This document shows, piece after piece, positions 38,111 to 47,347 of a stretch of DNA of 64,000 nt (positions within the stretch are counted from its first letter, which is position 1; every line of letters starts with the position of its first letter). Both the position numbers and the translations under genes were made by a program. Below the pieces are notes generated by a model that was not told the origin of the DNA, ran no database searches, and was given only the letters and a program-made list of their open reading frames with translations. The stretch is from Pseudoalteromonas caenipelagi (GTDB lineage Bacteria; Pseudomonadota; Gammaproteobacteria; Enterobacterales; Alteromonadaceae): the NCBI RefSeq assembly GCF_013140855.1, contig NZ_JABBPG010000003.1:310001-374000 (forward strand). Reading direction: 5' to 3'.

Positions 38111-38817
38111 TGGCAAACCTTACAGAGCATTTTTTTGACTCTAAAGAAGAACTGACCGCACAACTATCAGCCCTACTTGAATCTAAGTTAGTGGCAGGAA
38201 TTGAAGAAAAGGGCAGTGCAGTGTTGTTGGTGTCAGGTGGTTCTTCACCTGCCCCTGCTTATAAGCATTTATCGGGTTTACCACTTGCGTGGGATAAAAT
38301 ATCAGTGGCAATGGTTGATGAACGCTGGGTTGATGCAAACCACGAAAAATCGAACGAAGCCTTCATTAAGAGTACGTTACTGCAAAACCATGCATCAAAA
38401 GCACGGTTTGTCACTATGAAAAATTCTGCACAAACAGCCATTGCTGGACAAGTAGAATGTGAGCTGGCCTATAAAGCACTTGGTCAAGCGGATGTGACTA
38501 TCTTAGGAATGGGACCTGATGGACATACTGCGTCATTGTTTCCTCATGCAGATGGCTTAGAGCATGGGTTAAATACGTCAGACGTTGTTTGTGCAATTAA
38601 TGCTAAGCAAAGCGAAGTGACGGGAAGCATTACTGAGCGCATGACCTTAACTTTAAGCGGCATTGCCAATTCCAAACAGGTAGTACTTTTGATTAGTGGT
38701 GATGAGAAAAAAGCGGTATATGAGCAGGCAAAACAAGCTGGCTCTGAGTATGATATTCCACTTCGCGCTGTTATGAATCACCCTGAAATAGATTTAATCG
38801 TATTTTGGTGCCCATAA
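38110..38817 (+). CDS. pgl: 6-phosphogluconolactonase
   Basis: A 235-residue lactonase of the DevB/Pgl family. It has the sugar isomerase-like NagB fold, with VSGGSSPAPAYKHL near residue 40, VDERWVDANHEKSN and ILGMGPDGHTASLFPH. It hydrolyses 6-phosphogluconolactone made by Zwf. It is translationally coupled to zwf. In many relatives edd and eda follow; here a terminator ends the unit and neither gene is in the window. Confidence 0.95.
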   Translation: MANLTEHFFDSKEELTAQLSALLESKLVAGIEEKGSAVLLVSGGSSPAPAYKHLSGLPLAWDKISVAMVDERWVDANHEKSNEAFIKSTLLQNHASKARFVTMKNSAQTAIAGQVECELAYKALGQADVTILGMGPDGHTASLFPHADGLEHGLNTSDVVCAINAKQSEVTGSITERMTLTLSGIANSKQVVLLISGDEKKAVYEQAKQAGSEYDIPLRAVMNHPEIDLIVFWCP

Positions 38818-38828
38818 AACAGTGATAA

Positions 38829-38878
38829 AGCAAAGCACCCCTAGCTTCGTTCGATAATGGTGTGCTTTGCTGTTTTTT
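38829..38878 (+). terminator. Intrinsic terminator after pgl
   Basis: A 10-bp stem AGCAAAGCAC / GTGCTTTGCT with a 23-base loop is followed by GTTTTTT, 12 bases after the pgl stop codon. Confidence 0.7.
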
Positions 38879-39084
38879 ACTAACATCGCTATTCTTGTTT
38901 TGACTCTCTCGTAACACCATCTAATTCAATAGTAATACAACCCTAAATAGTACTTAACGTGAGTGTTTGGCTCTAACAAAGCCTATATACCTTAGAGTTT
39001 ACCAGCTGAATAATGCTTTCCAAAGTCAAAAATAGGCCTAAAAACGACTATATATGTAGACACCGGTTACATGAAATTCTATAA

Positions 39085-39098
39085 TGACAGCGTTGTCA
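39085..39098. promoter_or_regulatory. Putative LacI-type operator, distal copy
   Basis: Identical in all 14 bases (TGACAGCGTTGTCA) to the site before pgi. It lies 381 bases before the receptor start. Confidence 0.65.
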
Positions 39099-39395
39099 TT
39101 TTGCGTATTATCTTCCTTGAATACTTCTGCCAAAGTTTTTGTTTTGTACGCATTTATGTATTTTTGTTATAGTTTCTTTGAAAATCCTTTCATTTTATTC
39201 TTACAGAACGCATTTTGTCCCCAAAATAAATTTCTGTATGTTATATTTACTAGTAATTTTGTAACAAAGCATATCAAGTCCTCATGCAATATGATTAAAA
39301 TCAATTGGTTATGTTTATTGTTGAATATTTTTTGATTAATTCAATAAAAAACATGTAGCGAATTTGTAATTTACGGTGTATGGTTTGTTATTAGA

Positions 39396-39409
39396 TGACA
39401 GCGTTGTCA
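39396..39409. promoter_or_regulatory. Putative LacI-type operator, proximal copy
   Basis: Identical in all 14 bases (TGACAGCGTTGTCA) to the pgi site. It lies 70 bases before the receptor start, a normal place for a repressor at a promoter. Confidence 0.7.
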
Positions 39410-39465
39410 TCATCACTGGGCAGAAGTGATTTAAAATTCCAACAAAATGATTCAAGGGGAATCCT

Positions 39466-42048
39466 GTGTTAGCTAATAATTTTAAAAAAAGCTTACTAGC
39501 AGTTAACGTCGGTCTTGTACTAAGTGCAGGTATATCAGGCGTAGCAGTTGCTGCTGAAAATAACCAAGTAAAAGAAGATGTTGAAGTAATTGAAGTGCGT
39601 GGTATCCGCCGTTCACTTGAAGCAGCATTAAATACAAAGCGCTTTGCCAATGCGGTTGTTGACTCTGTCTCTGCAGAGGATATTGGTAAGTTTCCAGACA
39701 AAAACATCGCAGAATCACTACAGCGTGTAGCGGGTGTGTCAATCAACCGTGGCTTCGTCGGTGAAGGTTCAGAAGTTTCTATCCGTGGTGTAGACCCAAC
39801 GTTAACTCAAGTGCAACTGAATGGTCAGTTTGTAGCGTCTACAGGCTGGTTCTCACAAGCAGCTAACCGCCGTAGCTTTAACATGGATTTAATGCCATCA
39901 GAAATGATTGCAGGCTTAGAAGTTTACAAGTCACCTGTTGCCTCAATTGATGAAGGTGGTGTTGGTGGTACGGTTGTAATGAGAACACGCAAACCACTTG
40001 AGCTAGATGCAAACACTTTCTTTGGCTCGGTTGAAGCAAATCAAAACTCATTAGCTGATGAAACAGGCTTTGGTGCGACTGGTTTAGCGAGCTGGAAAAA
40101 CGATTCTGAAACGTTTGGTGTCCTTGTTATGGCATCTCAGCTAGAGCAAATCGGTCGTGCTCGTAAATCAGAGAACTACTGGGAAGAAGGCTGGTCAGCA
40201 TCTGGTATCGCTGGTTTTGATCAAGACCGTGAACGCACAGCGCTTGACGTAACATTTCAATATGCGCCTAGTGACGAGCTGGAGCTTGGTGCACACTTCC
40301 TCCGTACTGAACTTGACGCATTTAATACAAACCAAAACTTCTTAACTATTAATGGTACAAGTTACGTTAATGGGTCAGGTCGTTATACTTTGCTTGACGC
40401 TGGTGCGGGTGATGTTGAAGGAAACCGTCGTTACCTTAAAGGTACTGTGACTGAAGCAGGTTGGCTTGCTCAGGATACTAACACACGTAACGCAGTGATG
40501 AAGAGCAACGTTGTAGACTTCACCGCTTCTTATATGGGTGAAAACTATAAACTGTCTGGCGCTATCGGTAAAACTTGGGCTGACGGTGGTAATGGTGGTA
40601 ATGCGAATGGTCTTTGGGGTCAACCTGTAGATGGTACTAACGGCATTACTGTTGATATCGATATGGACTTAGCTAATTCAATGGTTATGGTGCCAAACGG
40701 TGTGTCTTTGACTGACACTTCATGGCAAGCAAATCAGGGTGCTTCACTGTCAAAAGTTGAGTTGGAAGATGAAGAAACATATGCTCAAATCGACCTAGAT
40801 TTAGATGTTGATTGGGGTGCGATTTCTCAGTTTGAAGCAGGTATTAAAGTACGTAACCACGAGTTTACTGCCGAAGCTTATGCGCCAACGTTTAAAGACG
40901 GTGCAATCGCCGCTTTGGGTACTATCGCTGACTTCGCTGATGGTAACTTAACTGACTTTAATGAAGTAGTAACGGGTGGTACACCAACTTCTTATACCAA
41001 ACTAAACGGTAGAAAATACTGGAACTACTTGAACTCAAATGTTCAGTCTTGGGATTTCCAAGAAAAGGACTGGAATACTGTTGAAGAAAAAGTGTTAGCA
41101 CTGTATGCGCAAGGTAACTTTAGTGGCGACAGCTACCGCGGTAACATTGGTGTTCGTTACGTACAGACTGATACTGAGTCTCAAGCATACAATGGCTTGT
41201 TTACAGGTAAAGATGTATTCAAGGGTGACTACTCTGACTGGCTACCAAGCTTTAACTTAGCGCTTGATCTTCAAGAAGATGTTATTCTTCGTATGTCAGC
41301 TGCTAAAGTGATGACGCGTGCCGGTTACTCTCAGTTAGCTGGTGGTTATAGCGGTCTACCTGATACGGTTCCGGCAAGTGGTCGTTTACAAGCATCACGT
41401 GGTAACCCTGCAATTGAACCGTTCCGTGCAACACAAATGGACATCGGTTTAGAGTGGTACTACGATGGTAACTCGCTTGTTTCATTTGCACTATTTAACA
41501 AAGACGTAGCATCATTCATTACGACTATTAAAGTAGATGAGAACCTTACGACAGTACCTGTGCCTGGTAACTACGAAGTAAGTATTCCTGACCAAGGTCG
41601 TGGTGGTAAGATTGAAGGTGCAGAATTCCAGTGGCAGACTAACTTTGGTAATGGTTTTGGTGCGTTATTTAACTACACCTACGTTGATGCAACAGGTCAA
41701 ACTGATGACGGCAAAGACATTCAATTACCAGGTTCATCACGTAATGCGTTTAACCTGACAGGTTACTATGAGAGTGACATGTTTACAGCGCGTTTAGCGT
41801 ATACATCTCGCGATGAATTTTTCGCTGAAGGTACTGCGTTAGGTAATGGTAATGACTCATTTGATTCGCAATCATTCTTAGATGCGTCATTCACATGGCA
41901 TGCAACTGAGAACTTTGATGTATCTCTTGAGGGTGTGAACCTAACTAACGAGATCACGTACCAACGTTTCGGTGGTGGTTTAAATACCCTTCGTGTAGTA
42001 ACGGACAATGGCTCACGTTACTCGTTAAAAGCGTCTTACCGCTTTTAA
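39466..42048 (+). CDS. TonB-dependent receptor of the sugar locus
   Basis: An 860-residue outer-membrane protein. The signal peptide ends about AAENN; a TonB box-like stretch VEVIEVRGIRRSLEAAL precedes the plug domain (DKNIAESLQRVAGVSI near residue 85, then VSIRGVDP). The barrel follows to the terminal Phe (LKASYRF). The GTG start has an AGGGGA site seven bases upstream. The VIEVRGIR..L..A...K sequence is common in the carbohydrate-type receptors of Alteromonadales. With the repressor and pgi sharing its operators it likely imports a glucose-containing sugar or oligosaccharide; this is inferred. Confidence 0.9.
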   Translation: MLANNFKKSLLAVNVGLVLSAGISGVAVAAENNQVKEDVEVIEVRGIRRSLEAALNTKRFANAVVDSVSAEDIGKFPDKNIAESLQRVAGVSINRGFVGEGSEVSIRGVDPTLTQVQLNGQFVASTGWFSQAANRRSFNMDLMPSEMIAGLEVYKSPVASIDEGGVGGTVVMRTRKPLELDANTFFGSVEANQNSLADETGFGATGLASWKNDSETFGVLVMASQLEQIGRARKSENYWEEGWSASGIAGFDQDRERTALDVTFQYAPSDELELGAHFLRTELDAFNTNQNFLTINGTSYVNGSGRYTLLDAGAGDVEGNRRYLKGTVTEAGWLAQDTNTRNAVMKSNVVDFTASYMGENYKLSGAIGKTWADGGNGGNANGLWGQPVDGTNGITVDIDMDLANSMVMVPNGVSLTDTSWQANQGASLSKVELEDEETYAQIDLDLDVDWGAISQFEAGIKVRNHEFTAEAYAPTFKDGAIAALGTIADFADGNLTDFNEVVTGGTPTSYTKLNGRKYWNYLNSNVQSWDFQEKDWNTVEEKVLALYAQGNFSGDSYRGNIGVRYVQTDTESQAYNGLFTGKDVFKGDYSDWLPSFNLALDLQEDVILRMSAAKVMTRAGYSQLAGGYSGLPDTVPASGRLQASRGNPAIEPFRATQMDIGLEWYYDGNSLVSFALFNKDVASFITTIKVDENLTTVPVPGNYEVSIPDQGRGGKIEGAEFQWQTNFGNGFGALFNYTYVDATGQTDDGKDIQLPGSSRNAFNLTGYYESDMFTARLAYTSRDEFFAEGTALGNGNDSFDSQSFLDASFTWHATENFDVSLEGVNLTNEITYQRFGGGLNTLRVVTDNGSRYSLKASYRF

Positions 42049-42076
42049 TTGGAATTAAAGATATAAGGAAATAAGT

Positions 42077-42102
42077 AAAGGGAAGGCTTGCCTTCCCTTT
42101 TT
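42077..42102 (+). terminator. Intrinsic terminator after the receptor gene
   Basis: An 11-bp stem AAAGGGAAGGC / GCCTTCCCTTT with a tight loop and T run lies 29 bases after the stop codon. It would separate or attenuate the halogenase genes from the receptor. Confidence 0.8.
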
Positions 42103-42156
42103 AATCTGAGCTAAATAGTAGGGCCATTTTCGAAATAGAAAAATTAAAGGTGTACG

Positions 42157-43710
42157 ATGGAAGTAAATGAAACAATCGGTTCAGTCGTCGTTGTTGGTGG
42201 TGGCACTGCTGGGTGGATAACCGCAGCCAAATTGGCAAAACGTTTTAATAGCACGTCTGAAGGTGCTGTATCTGTCACGTTAATCGAGTCTCCTGATATT
42301 CCTACCATAGGCGTTGGCGAAGGAACTTGGCCAACAATGAGAAAGACCTTAGCATCGCTTGGTATTGACGAAAGTGAGTTTATCAGAACTTGTAACGCAT
42401 CTTTCAAACAAGGCAGTAAATTTGTAAATTGGAAAGCCGCACCTACAACCACGAACAACCACTATTATCACCTATTTTCTTCTATTGCAGATCCCGCAGA
42501 ATTTAATTTATCACCATACTGGCGATTAGGGTATGCAGGGACAAAGTCGTACGCTGAAGCGGTGAGTACGCAAGGCTACTTGTCAGATTTATGTAAAGCC
42601 CCAAAAGCAATTACATCAAAAGCTTATGATGGTATTCAAAGCTATGCTTATCACTTAGATGCGGGGAAATTTGCCGAGCTTTTGAAAAAGCATGCTATTG
42701 AAAAGTTGGGTGTAAAATTTTTGTCTTGTAATGTGACAGATGTTATGACTGACACTGACGGCATAACTGGCGTTATGACCGACCAATTTGGCGAAGTTGC
42801 TGGTGATTTCTTTGTCGATTGCTCAGGCTTTTCATGTTTACTTTTAGGGCAAACACTTGGGGTGCCTTTTAAATCAGTATCGGATGTATTGTTTACTGAT
42901 TATGCAGTAGCGATTCAAGTGCCTTATAACGATCCTCAATGCGACATAAATAGCTGTACTATCTCTACAGCACAAGAAGCGGGTTGGATATGGGATATTG
43001 GTTTACAAAACCGTCGCGGAGTAGGCCATGTTTATAGTTCTGAGTTTATGTCACACGAGCAGGCTGAGAAACTATTACGCGAGTATATCGGTGAAGATGC
43101 ACACAATTTACCCGCTAAATTAGTTAAGATGAATGTAGGTTACCGAGAAAAGTTTTGGCATAAAAATTGTGTCGCAATCGGCATGTCCGCTGCGTTTGTT
43201 GAGCCTCTGGAAGCATCCGCTATTTTTTTAATAGAAGCGGCTTCGAATATGCTTGCTGATCAACTCCCTAAGAAAAAGTCTTTACTAAACATAGTTGCAA
43301 ATAAATTTAACGAGTCGTTTTTATTCAGATGGAACCGAACAATTGACTTTATTAAATTGCATTATGTGCTTTCGGAACGAGATGAACCTTTTTGGGTAAA
43401 AAATAAAAATAAAGACTCTATACCACAATCCTTACAGGATTCTCTTGAGCAGTGGGCTACAGAGCCGGTTAGCCCCTATGATTTTTCGCATGTTTATGAT
43501 CCATTCCCAATGGAAAGCTATCAATACGTGCTAAACGGTATGAACTTTAACCAAGATTTGTCAGCAGGCGAGACCAAGTACTCAGACATCGACAATGCAA
43601 AAAGGGCTTTCGGCCAAATAGAGAAGTACAAGGATATGTTGATTCGAGACCTACCAAGCAACAGAGAGCTCTTAAACAAGTTGTCTTCATTTAGTTTCAG
43701 CAAGGTATAA
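42157..43710 (+). CDS. Flavin-dependent tryptophan-halogenase-family protein (first copy)
   Basis: A 517-residue PF04820-type protein. The FAD-binding loop is VVGGGTAGWITAAKLAKRF near residue 11; the conserved Lys of the halogenase active site is Lys84 (ASFKQGSKFVNW), and the Glu near the Lys pair is in VEPLEASAIFLIEA. The W-x-W-x-I-P motif of true tryptophan halogenases reads GWIWDIGLQN, with Gly in place of Pro. Catalytic residues are intact, so halogenation of a small aromatic substrate, with FADH2 from a reductase, is possible. Genes of this family often sit beside TonB receptors, where the substrate is unknown. Start ATG has an aaagg site. Confidence 0.85.
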   Translation: MEVNETIGSVVVVGGGTAGWITAAKLAKRFNSTSEGAVSVTLIESPDIPTIGVGEGTWPTMRKTLASLGIDESEFIRTCNASFKQGSKFVNWKAAPTTTNNHYYHLFSSIADPAEFNLSPYWRLGYAGTKSYAEAVSTQGYLSDLCKAPKAITSKAYDGIQSYAYHLDAGKFAELLKKHAIEKLGVKFLSCNVTDVMTDTDGITGVMTDQFGEVAGDFFVDCSGFSCLLLGQTLGVPFKSVSDVLFTDYAVAIQVPYNDPQCDINSCTISTAQEAGWIWDIGLQNRRGVGHVYSSEFMSHEQAEKLLREYIGEDAHNLPAKLVKMNVGYREKFWHKNCVAIGMSAAFVEPLEASAIFLIEAASNMLADQLPKKKSLLNIVANKFNESFLFRWNRTIDFIKLHYVLSERDEPFWVKNKNKDSIPQSLQDSLEQWATEPVSPYDFSHVYDPFPMESYQYVLNGMNFNQDLSAGETKYSDIDNAKRAFGQIEKYKDMLIRDLPSNRELLNKLSSFSFSKV

Positions 43711-43715
43711 ATTCG

Positions 43716-45272
43716 ATGAACCAAATTAATAACATAGTGATTGTAGGTGGTGGCACAGCTGGCTGGATAAGTGCAGCTTTACTGGCCAAAAAGCTAAATG
43801 CGTCAAGCCAAGATGGCGTTAGCATTACTTTGGTTGAATCCCCTGATATTCCAATCATTGGTGTTGGGGAAGGGACATGGCCAACAATCAGGAAAACCCT
43901 ACAAGAAATTGGTATTGCTGAAGATGAGTTTATTAAAGAATGTGACGCAAGCTTTAAGCAAGGAGCGGAATTTGTAAATTGGTATCAAGATCCAGCGAAA
44001 ATTGGCAAGCATAGCTATTTCCATCCACTTAATGCAACGTTTCATGCTGCGTATGATTTTAACCTAGCGCCTTATTGGCTATTAGATGAGGCAGAAAACA
44101 AACAGCCTTATGATTTAGCTTGTGCGACTCAAAGCTATATCTCGTCACAAGGGTTCGCACCCAAAAGTATTACGACCCCTCAATACGACGCGATTTTAAA
44201 TTATTCTTACCACCTAAATGCCAATAAGTTTGCAAAACTATTAACTAAGCACGCTGTAAAGTTAGGTGTTCACCATATACAAGCGAATATTCATCATGTT
44301 CACGTAGATACAGCAGGGTTTGTTAAGTCAGTAGATACTGATACGCATGGCACCGTTGCAGGCGATTTTTTTATTGATTGCTCTGGAAGCAAAGCTATTG
44401 TACTTGGCGAAGCACTGGGTATTAAGTGGAAAAGCATCTCTGATATCATATTTAATGATACTGCGCTTGCCGTGCAGGTGCCCTATGAAAAAGCTGATTC
44501 ACCGATAGCCTCTAATACCATAGCAACGGCTCAAGCGCATGGTTGGACATGGGATATTGGTTTGCAAAATCGTCGAGGTGTTGGTTATGTTTACAGTAGT
44601 GCGCATACCAGTGAAGAGCATGCATATTCTACGCTAGTCGATTACTTAGGCATGCCTGAAAGTGATTTGAGCATTCGTAAACTGTCTTTAAATTTAGGAT
44701 ATCGACAAAAATTTTGGCATAAAAACTGTGTTGCGGTCGGTATGTCAGCGGCATTTATAGAGCCGCTAGAGGCATCAGCTATCTTTTTAATTGAAGCGGC
44801 TGTGAACATGATTGCAGAGCAATTTCCACGCCATGTGAGTGAGTTAGAGTACGTTGAAAAACAGTTTAACGATACATTCACATTAAGGTGGGAAAAGAGT
44901 GTTGACTTTATTAAGCTGCATTATTGTATTTCGCAAAGGCGAGATACGCAGTATTGGGTAGACAATGTTGCCCAAAGTAGTATACCTCAATCGTTACAAC
45001 AAAAATTACAGCATTGGCGCTACAATGTGCCTTCAAAATATGATTTTGACTATGCCTTTGAACCATTTGTGTTAGACAGTTACTTGTTCGTATTGTACGG
45101 CTTGAAATATAACACAGACCTGCAATTGAAGCATTCGTCTTATGTACATGCTCAGCTGGCAAATAAAAAGTTTAACGACGTTGCGCGGTTAAATGAACAC
45201 TTGTCTAGCCTTTTACCTACCAACAGAGACTTATTAGAAAAGATCTTAAAAAATGGTTTGTCAAAAATATAA
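43716..45272 (+). CDS. Flavin-dependent tryptophan-halogenase-family protein (second copy)
   Basis: A 518-residue paralogue of the previous gene, five bases after it. The FAD loop is VIVGGGTAGWISAALLAKKL, the active-site Lys is Lys81 (ASFKQGAEFVNW), and the Glu site is IEPLEASAIFLIEA. The motif GWTWDIGLQNRRGVGYVYSS again has Gly where tryptophan halogenases have Pro. The two copies match along their length, so a tandem duplication followed by divergence is likely. They could act on different substrates or form a heteromer; both are inference. Confidence 0.85.
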   Translation: MNQINNIVIVGGGTAGWISAALLAKKLNASSQDGVSITLVESPDIPIIGVGEGTWPTIRKTLQEIGIAEDEFIKECDASFKQGAEFVNWYQDPAKIGKHSYFHPLNATFHAAYDFNLAPYWLLDEAENKQPYDLACATQSYISSQGFAPKSITTPQYDAILNYSYHLNANKFAKLLTKHAVKLGVHHIQANIHHVHVDTAGFVKSVDTDTHGTVAGDFFIDCSGSKAIVLGEALGIKWKSISDIIFNDTALAVQVPYEKADSPIASNTIATAQAHGWTWDIGLQNRRGVGYVYSSAHTSEEHAYSTLVDYLGMPESDLSIRKLSLNLGYRQKFWHKNCVAVGMSAAFIEPLEASAIFLIEAAVNMIAEQFPRHVSELEYVEKQFNDTFTLRWEKSVDFIKLHYCISQRRDTQYWVDNVAQSSIPQSLQQKLQHWRYNVPSKYDFDYAFEPFVLDSYLFVLYGLKYNTDLQLKHSSYVHAQLANKKFNDVARLNEHLSSLLPTNRDLLEKILKNGLSKI

Positions 45273-45294
45273 GCCATGCTAATGAGAGGTTAAA

Positions 45295-45324
45295 CGATGG
45301 GCAACAACGCGCTGTTGCTCATCG
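45295..45324. terminator. Hairpin between halogenase genes and the biosynthetic operon
   Basis: A 12-bp stem CGATGGGCAACA / TGTTGCTCATCG with one G-T pair lies 22 bases after the second halogenase stop codon. No strong T run follows, so function as a terminator is only probable. Confidence 0.5.
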
Positions 45325-45396
45325 ATTGATTGTGTGTAGTTATGTAAAAACAAGTATAATTTACTGGCTGAGCGCAATCGTTTACCGACTGTACTT

Positions 45397-46035
45397 TCAA
45401 TCAATGTGTTTGATAAATTGCGCTGGATTTCCAGCATAAACGGTATTGCTTGGGACATTTTTGTGTACCACGCTACCGGCGCCAATAACGGCATTATCTC
45501 CTATTGATACGCCTTTGGTGATAATTGCGCCATAACCAATCCAAACATTGTTGCCAATGCTTACCGGTTTGGTGATTAGTCGACTGACTTCGTCAGCATC
45601 TTTTCTGCCAGTTAGCGTGTGACCATCACAGTCCATGATCACCACATTTGGACCAAACAAAGCATTATCACCTATTGTTACCGACTCGTAGCTGACAATG
45701 GCTGTGCCTTGTAAACAGGCATTGTTGCCAATGGTGATTTTCCCAGCATTACAATTGGGACGTTTGACAATAGTCAATTTCACTACATCGTTGGGAAATG
45801 CCGCTGCATTGCTAGAGTCTAAAAATGCATCTGTGCCAAAGACTATATTGTGTTGAAACTCTGCTAATGTGATGCGCTTTGGTGGCTGCTCGGTGTGCTC
45901 ATATATTTCAGCGTAAGCGAATCGAGGCGTTCCTAGCAGTTGAGGCGTACTTTTAAATACCACTCCAGTATCACGAAGTTCATCAATGGGTGATACAGAA
46001 ACCGTAGGAAAAAAGTGATTAACAAACTTTGCCAT
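45397..46035 (-). CDS. Hexapeptide-repeat acetyltransferase, last gene of the biosynthetic operon
   Basis: About 212 residues with a left-handed beta-helix. The hexapeptide turns are seen as ITIGNNACLQGTAIV, VTIGDNALFGPNVVIMDCDGH, VSIGNNVWIGYGAIITKGVSIG and DNAVIGAGSVVHKNVPSNTVYAGNPA, the WbbJ/maltose-acetyltransferase layout with the catalytic His in DCDGH. It O-acetylates a sugar or hydroxyl using acetyl-CoA. I use ATG 46035 because aaagga precedes it; the frame is open to 46050. It overlaps the MFS stop codon by 17 bases and ends the operon. Confidence 0.85.
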   Translation of the reverse strand: MAKFVNHFFPTVSVSPIDELRDTGVVFKSTPQLLGTPRFAYAEIYEHTEQPPKRITLAEFQHNIVFGTDAFLDSSNAAAFPNDVVKLTIVKRPNCNAGKITIGNNACLQGTAIVSYESVTIGDNALFGPNVVIMDCDGHTLTGRKDADEVSRLITKPVSIGNNVWIGYGAIITKGVSIGDNAVIGAGSVVHKNVPSNTVYAGNPAQFIKHID

Positions 46036-47344
46036 TAGAGGTCCTTTCAAATGATAGTGTTTCAGAATTACTTTGGTTATTAACTTGTCCCATATTGCGA
46101 ACTCTTTTGAAGCTCAAGCCCATGATGCAAGCGGCTACAGCAAGCCCTCCGAGTATTGAAGTTGCTGTTTTGATATCGACAACGTCAAGTAGTGTTCCCA
46201 GTGTAATTGACGAAATTGGCACTAATCCGTGCACAGAAAATAGCACGATACCAATGGCGCTTGATAGCTTATTCATTGGTACATGTAACTGATACCAAGT
46301 TGTGCCTGCTACTATCGCAAAGCCAGTTGTACAGCCGAGCACCATTAACAGGATACATATCGTTATTTGCGAGCTTTGAAAGCCAAGACAAATAAAAGCG
46401 ATGGCAGCGAACAGATCTAACCCCAATATATACATGCCTAGATAGCGCATTTTAGGCTTTAGTACACTTACCAGCATTGCACCGATAAAAGTGCCCACGC
46501 CCTGACTGGCAAATAAGTAGCTTAGTCCGGCTTCATTGCTTACTAGATGTACTTTGGCTAAATAGGGAATAAAGATGACCAAGGGGCCATATATTAAAAT
46601 TGAAATAAGCATAAGATAGCTGACAATTAAGCTTAAATTGGGGTGCTCAAAGGTATATCTAAAACTATCTATAATTGATTGGTGTAGTTTGGTTGTTACC
46701 TTTATGTCATGGCTGGTTGGCTTTTTTTGAGTTCGCATCAACATGGAGCAGGTAGATGCGAGTAGCACGAGCATAGCGTCAACAAAAAATGCGAATGTCA
46801 GGTGATAATGCTCTATTTGGCTCGGTATGGTCGTCGTAATAAAAGACTTCGCCCACAATAAGCATAATCCCACAAGTACCGGAGCAAACGATTGAATGAT
46901 AAAGTTTCCTCCCATCGTCAGTACGTTAGCTGTCATAATGCTTGTGCTTGGCACTATATGCGGAATAATCGATTGATTAGCCGGAAAGCAAAGTGCCGAA
47001 AAGCTGCCAGCTGTGATGGCAAACGTAATAAGCATGAGAATATTTGGTGACCACAACACTAAGGAAGCCGAAAATACCAATGTACATAGCGCAAAACCAA
47101 GCCTGCCAATTCGGATAACTGTCAACGGAGTCAATCTGTCGCTAAATACGCCTCCTATAAGAATAAAAACACTATGTGGCACGCCAAAACATGCCATCAC
47201 AATTGCTAGTAGCATTGGGTCATTGTTAGTCACTTCAAGAGTCAGCCATGGCAACGCAATTAAGGTAAAGTAAGCACCAATTTGGGTTAGCAACATGCCA
47301 ACCCAATGGAGCCTGAACTCATTATTTTTAACTAGTTCTATCAT
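46019..47344 (-). CDS. MFS exporter (EntS/DHA3-like)
   Basis: A 441-residue protein with 12 predicted membrane helices. The first helices FRLHWVGMLLTQIGAYFTLIALPWLTLEV and the loop between helices 2 and 3 (GGVFSDRLTPLTVIRIG) follow the DHA3 pattern of exporters such as EntS and macrolide pumps. It probably moves the operon product across the inner membrane. The start is three bases after the preceding stop codon. Its final codons overlap the acetyltransferase start. Confidence 0.85.
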   Translation of the reverse strand: MIELVKNNEFRLHWVGMLLTQIGAYFTLIALPWLTLEVTNNDPMLLAIVMACFGVPHSVFILIGGVFSDRLTPLTVIRIGRLGFALCTLVFSASLVLWSPNILMLITFAITAGSFSALCFPANQSIIPHIVPSTSIMTANVLTMGGNFIIQSFAPVLVGLCLLWAKSFITTTIPSQIEHYHLTFAFFVDAMLVLLASTCSMLMRTQKKPTSHDIKVTTKLHQSIIDSFRYTFEHPNLSLIVSYLMLISILIYGPLVIFIPYLAKVHLVSNEAGLSYLFASQGVGTFIGAMLVSVLKPKMRYLGMYILGLDLFAAIAFICLGFQSSQITICILLMVLGCTTGFAIVAGTTWYQLHVPMNKLSSAIGIVLFSVHGLVPISSITLGTLLDVVDIKTATSILGGLAVAACIMGLSFKRVRNMGQVNNQSNSETLSFERTSNGKVC

Positions 47345-47347
47345 GAG

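Larger units (their letters stand above)
38879..39465. other. Long regulatory gap before the TonB-dependent receptor
   Basis: 587 bases, AT-rich, with no credible gene. It carries two copies of the 14-bp operator (39085-39098, 39396-39409), 311 bases apart, and one ACCGGT-core site at 39058. The first operator lies far from the receptor start, so a long leader or DNA looping between operators is possible. Confidence 0.6.

Noticed and set aside
39084..39335. An 83-codon open frame in the receptor leader
   Set aside because: It is AT-rich, Phe- and Cys-heavy, lacks a ribosome site and overlaps the distal operator; it is likely chance.
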